Source: Actinophytocola gossypii
Lineage (GTDB): Bacteria > Actinomycetota > Actinomycetes > Mycobacteriales > Pseudonocardiaceae
Direction of reading: 5' to 3'
NCBI RefSeq assembly: GCF_025165815.1
Contig: NZ_JAFFZE010000012.1
Coordinates: forward strand, 477,368 to 541,367
DNA length: 64,000 bases
Below, in pieces: positions 7,797-15,976 of the stretch. Position numbers and translations under genes: made by a program. The notes beneath the pieces were generated by a model, which was given only the letters and a program-made list of their open reading frames with translations, was not told the origin of the DNA and did no database searches. Position 1 is the first letter of the stretch, and every line of letters starts with the position of its first letter.

Positions 7797-8986
7797 CAGC
7801 CGTCCACCTTCTTGTACAGCGTGACGACGCAGGCGCCGCCCAGCCCCAGGTTGTGCTGCAGCGCGACACGCACACCGTTCACCTGCCTGCCCTCCGCCTG
7901 TCCGCGCAGCTGCCACACCAGCTCGGCCGCCTGGGCCAGTCCCGTCGCGCCGAGCGGGTGCCCCTTGGAGATCAGCCCACCGGAAGGGTTGGTGACGACC
8001 TGGCCGCCGTAGGTGTTGGCGCCCTCGAGCACGAACTTCTCGGCGGTGCCCTCCGGGGTCAGGCCGAGCGCCTCGTAGGTGAGGAACTCGTTGGTGGTGA
8101 AGCAGTCGTGCAGCTCCGCGACCCGGATGTCCTCCGGGCCGACACCGGACTCCTCGTAGACTCGGCGAGACGCTACGGCGGTCATGTCGTAGCCGACCAG
8201 CCTGCGCAGGTCACCCTCGAACGTCGTGGGCCCGTCGGTGACCAGTGACTGCGCCTCGATCACCACGTCGGCGCGCAGCCCGTGCTTGCGGGCGTACTCC
8301 GGTGACACCAGCACCGCGGCCGCCGCCCCACAGGTGGGCGGGCAGCACTGGAAACGGGTGAGTGGCCCGTAGACGTGCGGCGAGGCGAGCACTTCCTCGA
8401 CCGAGAGCGGAGCGCGGAACACCGCGTACGGGTTGGCTGCCGCGTGCTTGCGGGACTTCACGGTGATGTGGGCGAATGTCGCCGGGTCGATGCCATTCTC
8501 CTCCACATAGGACTGCCCGGCGGCGCCGAAGTAGGTCGCCGCCATGGGCGTACCGGGATCGGGCACCCCCGCGACCCGGTCCCGGACCTCCGCGAAGGCG
8601 CCGAGCACGTCGGGCCGGTCGGTCCACACCGAGCCGGGGGCGCCGGGGGTCATCTGCTCGAAACCCAGCGCGAGGGCCACGTCCGCCTGCCCGCTCGCCA
8701 CTGCCCGACGCGCGAGCCACAGCGCGGACGACCCGGTCGAACAGTTGTTGTTGACGTTGACGACCGGAGCTCCACTGTGGCCGAGGCGGTAGAGCGCCCG
8801 CTGGCCGGAAGTGGAGTCACCGTAGACGTACCCGACGTAGGACTGCGCCACGGCCGCGTAGTCGACACTCGCGTCCGCGAGGGCACGGCGAGCCGCCTGC
8901 GCTCCCATCACGTCGTAGGTCTCGCTCCTACCGGGCTTGGCGAAGGGAATCATCCCGACGCCCGCGACGACCACCTTGTCGGTCAT
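7796..8986 (-). CDS. Thiolase-like lipid-transfer protein (SCP-x/Ltp type)
   Basis: 396 residues from ATG 8986, one base after the ligase stop. Thiolase-fold motifs: NVNNNCSTGSSALW with the nucleophilic Cys, AELHDCFTTNEFLTYE, GGLISKGHPLGATGLAQ and the C-terminal NLGLGGACVVTLYK. The last of these has the Cys and Gly-rich loop of thiolases. The CSTGS and HDCF patterns place it with SCP-x/Ltp-type enzymes that cleave or carry branched acyl-CoA (sterol side chains and similar) rather than with biosynthetic FadA thiolases. Order ligase, thiolase, MaoC/SDR is that of actinobacterial acyl-CoA degradation operons. The operon is divergent from a tandem TetR regulator. Confidence 0.87.
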   Translation of the reverse strand: MTDKVVVAGVGMIPFAKPGRSETYDVMGAQAARRALADASVDYAAVAQSYVGYVYGDSTSGQRALYRLGHSGAPVVNVNNNCSTGSSALWLARRAVASGQADVALALGFEQMTPGAPGSVWTDRPDVLGAFAEVRDRVAGVPDPGTPMAATYFGAAGQSYVEENGIDPATFAHITVKSRKHAAANPYAVFRAPLSVEEVLASPHVYGPLTRFQCCPPTCGAAAAVLVSPEYARKHGLRADVVIEAQSLVTDGPTTFEGDLRRLVGYDMTAVASRRVYEESGVGPEDIRVAELHDCFTTNEFLTYEALGLTPEGTAEKFVLEGANTYGGQVVTNPSGGLISKGHPLGATGLAQAAELVWQLRGQAEGRQVNGVRVALQHNLGLGGACVVTLYKKVDG

Positions 8987-8987
8987 G

Positions 8988-10517
8988 TCAGCTCCCTGCC
9001 TTGGCGGGCCAGTACTTCTCGCGCAGGCGGCGTTTGAACAGCTTGCCGGAGTCCTCACGCGGCAGGCGTTGCTCGAACACGACGACCTTGGGCACCTTGT
9101 ACCTGGCCAGGTTCCGCCCGACGTGCGCCCGCACGTCGTCTTCTGTCACCGTCGCATCGGGAAGCAGTTCCACGTGCGCCGCCAGCGCCTCGCCGAACTC
9201 CGCGTCCGGGATGCCGAACACCGCCACGTCCGCGACCCCCGCCAGCCCCAGCAACGTGGCCTCGATCTCGGCGGGATAGATGTTCACGCCGCCCGAGATC
9301 ACCATGTCGTTGAGCCGGTCGCTGAGGTGGAGGTAACCGTCCTCGTCGACCCGGCCGACGTCGCCGAGGGTGTAGAACCCGTCGCCGCCGTCGATGGCAC
9401 GTCTCTTGGCGTCATCGCCCAGATAGGTGAAGTCCGGCCACGCCGACGGCGACCGGCCGTAGACGACCCCCGTCTCGCCGGCCGGGACCTCCGTCATGTC
9501 AGGACCGAGGACCCTGATCGCCGCGTCCGCGACCGGCACGCCGACCGTACCGGGGTGGGCCAGCCACTGCTCGCTCGTGCACACGGTCCAGGCGCCACCC
9601 TCGGACCCGCCGTAGTACTCGGTGACGACCGGGCCCAGCCACTCGATCATCGCCCGCTTCACGTCCGGCGGGCAGGGCGCGGCGGAGTGCGACACGGTCT
9701 CCAGCGACGACAGGTCGTACTTCGCCCGGATCTCCCTCGGCAACCGCAGCAGCCGCAGGAACATGGTCGGCACCATCTGCGCCGCGGTGACCTGGTGCTC
9801 CTCGACGATCCGGAGGAACTGCTCGGCGTCGAACCGCGCCATGATCACCAGGTTCATCCCCATGGCCAGCGCGAAAGTCGCGGCCACGTTCGGCGCGGTG
9901 TGGTAGAGCGGCGCGGGGACCACCGCGGTGCCGCCGGGACGGAAACCCACAACGTGGCGCATGATGCCGGCGATCTCACCGATCTTCTCGGGTGGGATCG
10001 GGTCGCGCACGACGCCTTTCGCCAGCCCCGTGGTGCCAGAGGTGTAGATCACCGACATGGGCGGGGCGAGCACCTGCTCCGTCGGCGGCTCGTTGTCCTC
10101 GATCAGCTCCTCGGCCGTCGGGTACCGGCCGGTGGACGGCACCGTCCCCAGCGCGTACTCCTCGGCCACCTCCTCGGGTACCCCGACCTCCACGATCCGC
10201 AGGTGCTCCGGTTTCTGTGCCTCGACGACCGGCACGAGGTCGGAGTGCACCAACGCCACCACCGACTGGCTGTCGCTGAGCAGGTGCCGCAGGTCCACGC
10301 CGGTCCAGTGCCAGTTCACCGGCACGGGAACCGCCCCGATGAGCGGCGCGGCGAACGTGGCCTCGAGCATGCCCGTCTCGTTCCGCATCACGACGGCGTA
10401 CCTGTCGCCGGGCTCGACACCCATCCGGCGCAGGCCCGACGCGAGCCGGGTCGCGCGTTCCTTCATCCTCGCCACGGGCACGACACGACGACCGGAGACG
10501 ACCACTGGTTCGACCAT
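8988..10517 (-). CDS. Acyl-CoA synthetase (AMP-binding, FadD type)
   Basis: About 509 residues from ATG 10517, chosen because GGAGGG lies 8 bases upstream. The adenylate-forming domain shows the P-loop YTSGTTGLAKGV, then YYGGSEGGAW, YTLGDVGRVDEDGYLHLSDR (Asp and Arg of the ATP site) and the hinge/C-terminal SGGVNIYPAEIE. LPREDSGKLFKRRLR carries the catalytic Lys. It activates a carboxylic acid to the acyl-AMP and then the CoA ester. It is the first gene of the operon with the thiolase and the MaoC/SDR fusion. The acid is unknown; the company suggests a fatty or polycyclic (sterol-like) acid. Confidence 0.92.
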   Translation of the reverse strand: MVEPVVVSGRRVVPVARMKERATRLASGLRRMGVEPGDRYAVVMRNETGMLEATFAAPLIGAVPVPVNWHWTGVDLRHLLSDSQSVVALVHSDLVPVVEAQKPEHLRIVEVGVPEEVAEEYALGTVPSTGRYPTAEELIEDNEPPTEQVLAPPMSVIYTSGTTGLAKGVVRDPIPPEKIGEIAGIMRHVVGFRPGGTAVVPAPLYHTAPNVAATFALAMGMNLVIMARFDAEQFLRIVEEHQVTAAQMVPTMFLRLLRLPREIRAKYDLSSLETVSHSAAPCPPDVKRAMIEWLGPVVTEYYGGSEGGAWTVCTSEQWLAHPGTVGVPVADAAIRVLGPDMTEVPAGETGVVYGRSPSAWPDFTYLGDDAKRRAIDGGDGFYTLGDVGRVDEDGYLHLSDRLNDMVISGGVNIYPAEIEATLLGLAGVADVAVFGIPDAEFGEALAAHVELLPDATVTEDDVRAHVGRNLARYKVPKVVVFEQRLPREDSGKLFKRRLREKYWPAKAGS

Positions 10518-10670
10518 ATCCTTCACCCTCCTTGGACTGAACGAATAGCCGCTTACCCCGCGTCAAGAGCCAACTCCTGCCATCTGATTTAGACATCAGC
10601 TTACTTCAGATTTACTTAGAGGCAACCGCGGTCATCGTTGCCGGTCGTGATCGCACTACGCTGAGCCGTC
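10518..10670. promoter_or_regulatory. Divergent promoter region between FadD operon and tandem TetR gene
   Basis: A 153-bp spacer that must carry both promoters. It is locally AT-richer at about 10583-10622. A small inverted repeat CTGAT-TTAGAC-ATCAG (10583-10598) and two copies of a TTACTT word (10602 and 10612) are candidate binding sites for the adjacent TetR protein. This is inference; no consensus was matched. Confidence 0.4.
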
Positions 10671-11834
10671 ATGCCGACAGCAACCGCACACCAGGCCGAC
10701 GAGCCTCGACGCCGTCCACGAGATCGGAAGCAGCAGATCCTCGTGGCCGCGCGGGACCTCTTCGTCGAGCACGGCTACCCCAACGTGGCCATGACCGCCG
10801 TCGCGGAGAAGGTCGGCATCACGGCTGGCGCGCTCTACCGGCATTTCGACACCAAGGCGGCATTGCTCGAGTCGGTCATGGTGGACAACTTCGCCTGGCT
10901 CGACGAACCCCTGAGTGCGACCAGCTTCGGGGAAGCCGTCGACGACGTTCTGGCACGGGTGATCGACCGGCCCTACCTCTCGGACCTGTGGATCCACGAG
11001 CTGCGCTATCTGCCGGATGCGCAGGCCCGGACTCTACGGCGCCGGATGCGGCGGTGGCATCGGGAACTGGTGCCACCGCTGCGCCAAGAGCGTCCCGGGC
11101 TCGACGAGGGCCAGGGGGAACTGCTCACTTGGGCGTGCCTGTCACTGATGTCCTGCGTCGGCCGACGCGCGATCCGCGCACCCCGGTCCGTCCGGCTTCC
11201 CGTGGTCCGTGCCGGGATCCACGCCCTAACCCGAGTCGAACTGCCACCGACGGGAGCGGAGACGGTGGCCACCCAGACGGGAGTGCTGCCGGTGTCGCGC
11301 CGGGAACGGCTGCTGCTCGCCGCCATCGAACAGTTCGGCCGCAACGGATATCACGACACGTCGATGGCCAGTATCGGTGCCGCCGCCGACGTCACCGGGC
11401 CGAACCTCTACGGCTACTTCGCCAGCAAGGCCGATCTCCTGCAGGCGGTGTACGAACGGGGCACCCATGCCTTGTGGCTGAGCCTTGACGAGGCACTGAT
11501 GACGGCCGCCTCCCCCAGTGAAGCGCTCACGGCCGTAGTGCGGTCATTCGTGGGCATCGCGAGGACGTGGTCGGCGATCCTGGACGATCCCACCGTCGAG
11601 TCGGGACTCGCGGACGCGGCGCTCGGGGCGCAGCGGGAGTACGTGGGCGAATGGAGCGCTCTGGTGGCGCGCAGCGTGCCGCACCTCGATGCGCGAGTGA
11701 CACGGCTGCGCGTGCAACTCGGCCTGTTCCTCATCGCCGACCTCTACCGGAACTCCCGGGTCTCTCGCCGTGAGTCCTTCCCGGAAAGCCTGGAGGCACT
11801 GGTCCTCGCGGTGCTGTGCGACATCGGGCAATGA
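10671..11834 (+). CDS. Tandem TetR/AcrR regulator with two HTH domains
   Basis: 387 residues holding two complete TetR units. The first HTH (about residues 20-66) includes ILVAARDLFVEHGY and ITAGALYRHFDTKAALLE. The second (about 209-256) includes LLLAAIEQFGRNGYHDTSM and GPNLYGYFASKADLLQ. Each is followed by a helical ligand or dimer domain. Single TetR proteins are about 200 residues, so this is a natural head-to-tail fusion that may act as a pseudo-dimer on asymmetric DNA. It is divergent from the acyl-CoA ligase operon and is its likely repressor, released by an acyl-CoA ligand as in FadR/KstR-type TetRs (inference). Confidence 0.88.
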   Translation: MPTATAHQADEPRRRPRDRKQQILVAARDLFVEHGYPNVAMTAVAEKVGITAGALYRHFDTKAALLESVMVDNFAWLDEPLSATSFGEAVDDVLARVIDRPYLSDLWIHELRYLPDAQARTLRRRMRRWHRELVPPLRQERPGLDEGQGELLTWACLSLMSCVGRRAIRAPRSVRLPVVRAGIHALTRVELPPTGAETVATQTGVLPVSRRERLLLAAIEQFGRNGYHDTSMASIGAAADVTGPNLYGYFASKADLLQAVYERGTHALWLSLDEALMTAASPSEALTAVVRSFVGIARTWSAILDDPTVESGLADAALGAQREYVGEWSALVARSVPHLDARVTRLRVQLGLFLIADLYRNSRVSRRESFPESLEALVLAVLCDIGQ

Positions 11835-12407
11835 CCCACGGAGAGTTCCCAGCGCTCCTGCAAGCGGGCGAATCGGTCCGAGAGGAACTGCTCCCCCTCC
11901 GTTCCCACGCAGGCCGCGACGATGCGTCAGCATCATTCGGTCGGTCAACCCCCAGTTCTCGATCATCCACGAGTTGCCGCTGCTGCTCCTCGCTACCTCG
12001 ATCAGGACGTCCTCAACGATGCCGTAGGCGTCAGCAATACGTCGATGGCGCTGCCCGGAACGACAACGATGACGGACGATCGCGGTACGGATGGGTGCTC
12101 CGTGGGTGCTCCCGCAGCGGCTAACCGAGCCGGCATCCCGTGACACGGGGCAGCACCCTGCAGGGGCGATTATCTGCGGGAACGGCATTCACCGAAACCT
12201 CTCGTCACCCGTTGGCACGGCAACCATCTGGCTCTTGACCAGCCGGGCAGAGGTTAGAATTCCCAGCGTATCCGGCTGTCACAACTCAGCAGGCGCCGGT
12301 GTCCCCGGGTCCCCGGACGCAGGAGAACAGCGTGGTCTGGGGTTAGTGACCGCAGGCGAACGCGGGCGGTCACAGCGACCGTTCTGAAATCGGTCAGGAC
12401 GCCGCAC
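11835..12407. other. Intergenic stretch, no gene seen
   Basis: Nothing with plausible codon use or a homologous motif was seen on either strand. The only structure is the hairpin that follows at 12408. Confidence 0.4.
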
Positions 12408-12459
12408 ACTGGAGCAGGCGATGACCCCGTTTGAAAGGGGTCATGGGCCGTGCTCCAGT
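12408..12459. terminator. Long two-part hairpin upstream of a tRNA-Ala fragment
   Basis: The outer arms ACTGGAGCA (12408-12416) and TGCTCCAGT (12451-12459) and the inner arms ATGACCCC (12421-12428) and GGGGTCAT (12437-12444) are all perfect. They are separated by unequal internal loops, with GTTTGAAA as apical loop. TTTT follows within three bases. It fits a rho-independent terminator, or a structured attachment-site arm given the tRNA fragment 100 bp away. Confidence 0.55.
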
Positions 12460-12561
12460 TTTGCTCCGGGCTTACGTGTCACAGTCCGCAAGGGACGGAG
12501 AAACAAGATCGCCCGCCAACCCTGTTTCGCAGGTCAGCGGGCGATCTTACGCGCTGCGTGA

Positions 12562-12610
12562 TGGTGGGGCTGAGGGGGTTCGAACCCCTGACCCCACACT
12601 GCCAGCGTGG
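12562..12610 (-). repeat. 3' half of tRNA-Ala(GGC), probable attachment-site relic
   Basis: On the reverse strand this reads an anticodon arm with loop CTGGCAG (anticodon GGC, 5-bp stem), then a T-arm AGGGG-TTCGAAC-CCCCT. The acceptor 3' strand CAGCCCC with A and CCA follows. The region that would hold the D-arm and the 5' acceptor strand does not fold, so this is not a functional tRNA gene. A bare tRNA 3' half is what a tRNA-targeting integrative element leaves at one of its ends. No integrase is nearby, so the element itself has gone. Confidence 0.7.
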
Positions 12611-13100
12611 CCCGGTCATGCCTCTGACCAGTACGAACAGAGAACCCGCAGGAAATCCTACGCCGTTCTGCCCCAGCGAGTGCCGTTCAACGCAGTCCAG
12701 ACCGCATCCGTGCTCCAGATCTGCTTTAGACCGAGCGTTGGGCGCGCCACGTCCGTGCGCCTGCGCACTCAGCATCGCCAGCATGATGGGCTTCCTGCTG
12801 TATACCGACGACGAGACCGGAAACATTGGCGCTCTCGGCATCTACTCCACCGGATCAAACGCCTTCACCGCCCGATCGGAACACGTCGGGTGGCTGCTCG
12901 CTCCCACGTCGCGATCGTCATCTCCGGGGCGAAGGAAAAGCAGCACCTGTATGTGCTCGTAGTCAGCGTGCGGCGAAGCCCCGGCCTTGCGCGTCGGTCG
13001 GCCGTGACGGGTTCAGGTCGAGTCACTGCCGGAGCGGTGGGTTCGCCGTCTCCTCGGACTCCTTCAGCGTGTCGCTGCGCTGCTGCTCGTCTTCCCGCGG
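12611..13100. other. Intergenic stretch, no gene seen
   Basis: No coding signal or motif was recognised. It lies between the tRNA-Ala relic and the convergent end of the zinc-ribbon gene. If an integrated element was lost here, this is where its remains would be. Confidence 0.4.
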
Positions 13101-13259
13101 TCACTTGTTGCCGGGTTCCTGGGTGCGGCTGTCGAACTCGGTGTGGCCGTTCGGGCACTTGGGGATCTTCTCGCCTTCCTTCACCGAGATCTTCTCGCTG
13201 CACTTCGCGCAGTGGAACACCCCGGTCTTCTGTGCCTTCTCACCGGCATGCGCGGGCAT
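13101..13259 (-). CDS. Small zinc-ribbon protein
   Basis: A 52-residue protein starting MPAHAGEKAQKTGVFHCAKC. Two Cys pairs-like clusters (FHCAKC and PKCPNGH) form a one-zinc ribbon, and the charged middle (KISVKEGEKIP) is typical of small YjdM/zinc-ribbon proteins of unknown role. It lies 16 bp downstream of the Cys-rich protein gene on the same strand, so the two are probably co-transcribed and may both relate to metal handling. No ribosome site as strong as its neighbours' was seen. Confidence 0.7.
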   Translation of the reverse strand: MPAHAGEKAQKTGVFHCAKCSEKISVKEGEKIPKCPNGHTEFDSRTQEPGNK

Positions 13260-13275
13260 GGGCGTCTGTCCCTTC

Positions 13276-13683
13276 TCAGCTGATGGTGGAGTGCAGGTCG
13301 CGACAGGTCTGCTCGCAGGCCCGGCAGGCGTCGGCGCAGATCCGGCAGTGCTCGTGCATCTCGGCGTGCGATCCGCACTCGTCGCCGCAGGACTTGCAGA
13401 CCATGGCGCACGCGTCCAGAAGGGCGCGGCTGATGTTGGCGTCGTAGCCGGTGTGCCGGGACAGCACCCTCGCGGTCGTGGCGCACACGTCGGCGCAGTC
13501 CAGGTTGGTCCGGATGCACTTGGTCAGGTCGACGACCGACTCCTCACTCAGGCAGGCGTCCGCGCAGGCGGTGCACGCCTCGGCGCAGGCGATCAGGGCG
13601 TCGATCGCGGCCGCGAGCTTCCCGCGGTCCAGGTTGATCTCCGCCGGGTAGGTCTCGAGCATCGGCATGGTCGTGCTGGTCAT
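13276..13683 (-). CDS. Cys-rich four-helix-bundle copper-storage-like protein (DUF326/Csp)
   Basis: 135 residues with about 15 cysteines spaced along helices: CAEACTACADACLSEE, CIRTNLDCADVCATTA, CAMVCKSCGDECGSHAEMH, then HCRICADACRACEQTC. This periodic Cys pattern inside a four-helix bundle is that of Csp copper-storage proteins and DUF326 proteins, which load many Cu(I) ions. No twin-arginine or other signal is present, so it should be cytosolic (Csp3-like). A ribosome-site-like GAGGAGA lies just before the ATG. It sits in a likely operon with the zinc-ribbon gene and, upstream, the royal-jelly-type gene. Confidence 0.85.
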   Translation of the reverse strand: MTSTTMPMLETYPAEINLDRGKLAAAIDALIACAEACTACADACLSEESVVDLTKCIRTNLDCADVCATTARVLSRHTGYDANISRALLDACAMVCKSCGDECGSHAEMHEHCRICADACRACEQTCRDLHSTIS

Positions 13684-13711
13684 GGTTCTCCTCGGTCGGT
13701 GTTGCCTCGGG

Positions 13712-14779
13712 TCACTGGAGCCGGACGGGTCCGGCGTCGATGGGCACGCGGAACAGGTGGTACGGCTTGTCGCGCAGGTCCCTGCCGCCCTGGTACGTCG
13801 CTTGCCGGTGCAGCTGGTTGGCGGTCACGTAGAGGTAGCCGTCGGCGACCGACAGCGTGTCCGGCCAGAGCAGTTGCCGGTCGTGGGCGACGGTCTCGAA
13901 CGTGCCGTCGGGCAGTCTGCGCAGCACGGCGTTGTGCTCGTAGTTGGTCAAGTACAGCCGGCCGGCGTCGTCGGTCTCCAACCCGTCGGCTCCCCCGCCC
14001 TTGTCGCCCTCGTCCATCACCCGCTCCCCCACCTGGTCGTCGGGCAGGGAGCGGTCCAGCAGGGCATCGGTCGGGACGCTGTACCAGCGGCGGGAGGCCA
14101 GCGGGCAGTAGTACAGCCGGGCACCGTCCGCGGAGATGGCGATGCCGTCCGCGCCCATCGCGACCGGCTTGGGCTCGCCGTCGGCGGGACGTTCGAGGAA
14201 CGGTTGGCCCTCCACGACCGGCCGGAACGCCGTGAGGGGCTCGGCCTTGGTGGACGGGTGGTCGTGCAGCCGCCGCCACGACTCCCCCGACGCCAGGTCG
14301 ACCACGATGATCCCGTTCGGTCCCTGGTCCGACGAGTCGGTGATGTAGGCGACGCCTGCCGCACCGCGGCGCAGGTCGAACCGCACGTCGTTGAGGTAGG
14401 TCGTCTCCAATGCCACCTGCGGCGGAAACGTGATGACCTGACCGACCCCGTCGGTGGCCAGCTCCACGCACACCAGTTTCGGGCCGCCCGGCTTGGTGGG
14501 CTGGAAAATCGGACTGCCGGTGTCCAGCACCCACAACCGGTCCGCCGGATCGACCACGATGCTCTGCACCGACACGAACGCCCCGCTGTCCGCGTCCGAG
14601 GACGGCGAGTTCCAGTCCTCGTCCGGGAACGGCACCTCCCGACCGTCCCGCAGCTCCACCACCGTGGCGGGCACCTCGTCACCCCACTTCGGGAAGTTCA
14701 CGAAGACCCGGCCGGTGCGTGAGACACTCACCCCGGTCGGCATCGCGCCGGTGAACTCGTGCACCACGTCCAATGGCAT
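13712..14779 (-). CDS. Major-royal-jelly/Yellow-type beta-propeller protein
   Basis: About 355 residues from ATG 14779, with AGGAGG 7 bases upstream. Segments such as PTGVSVSRTGRVFVNFPKW, QSIVVDPADRLWVLDTG and AYITDSSDQGPNGIIVVDL are characteristic. So are GMGADGIAISADG-like and LYLTNYEHNAVLRR segments, all from the MRJP/SMP-30-like six-bladed propeller. Bacterial members are of unsettled function, some acting as lactonase-like hydrolases. No signal peptide is seen. It lies upstream of the copper-type protein on the same strand with 28 bp between them, so co-expression is likely. Confidence 0.85.
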   Translation of the reverse strand: MPLDVVHEFTGAMPTGVSVSRTGRVFVNFPKWGDEVPATVVELRDGREVPFPDEDWNSPSSDADSGAFVSVQSIVVDPADRLWVLDTGSPIFQPTKPGGPKLVCVELATDGVGQVITFPPQVALETTYLNDVRFDLRRGAAGVAYITDSSDQGPNGIIVVDLASGESWRRLHDHPSTKAEPLTAFRPVVEGQPFLERPADGEPKPVAMGADGIAISADGARLYYCPLASRRWYSVPTDALLDRSLPDDQVGERVMDEGDKGGGADGLETDDAGRLYLTNYEHNAVLRRLPDGTFETVAHDRQLLWPDTLSVADGYLYVTANQLHRQATYQGGRDLRDKPYHLFRVPIDAGPVRLQ

Positions 14780-15310
14780 GGGCCACCTCCTCAGCTGCGG
14801 ACACCCCGTGCACCTGGGCCTACCCACCCCGCGCCGGCTGAACCCGACCGAAGCGTTCCCGGCCGCGGCGGCCATTGGCGACCTGCGGTTGCCGACGAGG
14901 CTCGTTCCCCGGGCGGAGTCGAGCGGCCGTCGCGCTGACCGTCGAACCCGGTTGAGCCGACCACAGCCCGTCACCAACGGTGGCGGATCCTCACCCGAGC
15001 GGACGCGCGGTGCTGTCCAGGAGCTGGCGCTGGGGGGTGGGCACGGACACGGAAGATCGCGCTGCTCCGGTCAGCGGCTGCCGAACGCGTGCGGGCCGGA
15101 TGGCGGCACCGCACCTTCAACCGCAAATGCCGCCGTCGGTGGATGGGTCGTGGGCTTGCTGGGCGGTGTTCGGCGCCCTGTCCGGCCTGGTGACAGGTGA
15201 TGTCGGCTTCGATTGCACCGCTGGCCAGGGTGACCGCGACGGCCTCGCCAATGCCGGAGTCGGCGCCGACTGATGCTCGCCCTCGCCACGGACAGGTGGA
15301 GGGTCGCCTG
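14780..15310. other. Intergenic stretch, no gene seen
   Basis: No supported gene. The open frames here lack recognisable motifs and consistent GC-rich third positions. Confidence 0.4.
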
Positions 15311-15580
15311 ATGGCCAAGAGCATCGCCTTCTTCGCGATCGCCCCGCCCGACTACTTGGACGCCTTCGTCGCGCAGGAGCCCGCCAGCGTCCACCACGTG
15401 GCGGCCCAGCGTGTTCTGACCGACGCTGCCTATCGCGCGTTTTTCCACCGCGAGGCACAGCGGGGTGCGGAGATCATTGTCGACAACGGGGTCTTCGATC
15501 TCGGCCACGCCCTGCCGGCCGCGGACCTGATCGCGGCGGCCCGCGTAGTGGACGCCCGCGAGATCATCCTCCCGGACAGT
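15311..15580 (+). pseudogene. Truncated gene resembling phage/DpdA-type transglycosylase-like proteins
   Basis: The frame from ATG 15311 reads MAKSIAFFAIAPPDYLDAF, HRVLTD-like AAQRVLTDAAYRAFF, then IIVDNGVFDLGHAL and AREIILPD. The order (short N-terminus, DNGxFxLG, then EIxLPD) recalls 7-deazaguanine transglycosylase-like (DpdA/TGT-related) proteins of actinophages. Similarity stops at about 15580 and the frame then runs into a fragment of a CDF transporter read backwards. Only the first 90 residues survive. The family assignment is tentative. A relic of a VUT (queuosine-precursor) transporter at 38.3 kb would fit the same pathway. Confidence 0.4.
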
Positions 15581-15685
15581 GGTCTACCTCGGGTTCCTCC
15601 ACGGCATCTGGGGCGACGCGCCGGACGCGTGGTCACGCGCCTGGCCGAACTCGGCGCCCGACCGACCAGCGACCGCGTGGGCCAT

Positions 15686-15838
15686 CAGTGGTGGATCGGC
15701 GGCGTCGATGGCCCGCGCGATGTCGGCGGCGGAGGTCAGTGGCACGGCGATTTGAGCGGCGACCAGTAGCTCGGCGGGGCCCAGGCGCAGGTGGACGATC
15801 GAGTCCACGCCGTCGCCGGGCAGGGCCGCTCGCCGCCA
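15686..15838 (-). pseudogene. C-terminal fragment of a CDF cation transporter
   Basis: The reverse strand reads ALPGDGVDSIVHLRLGPAEL then LLVAAQIAVPLTSAADIARA. It matches the end of the intact transporter at 17599 (ALPGDGVDSIIHMRTLHLGP and ELLVAVKIAVPATF). Only about 50 residues remain, so it is either a duplicated piece of that gene or a relic of a paralogue. Confidence 0.7.
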
Positions 15839-15976
15839 CCTACGTCCTCATCCTCGCGGTCACCGGGCCACTGGCCGCCCCCGGGCCGCGGAGCCCTCGC
15901 CCGGTTGGTTCAACAACATCGCGAGAGCCTGTAGGCGAGCAGGTGCGAGATCACGGTGCCGCAGAGATGCCGCGGG

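Noticed and set aside
12562..12640. Complete tRNA gene
   Set aside because: Only anticodon arm, T-arm and acceptor 3' strand fold; D-arm and 5' acceptor strand are absent.
13667..14722. 351-codon plus-strand frame opposite the royal-jelly-type gene
   Set aside because: Shadow; the minus-strand gene has conserved propeller motifs and a strong ribosome site.
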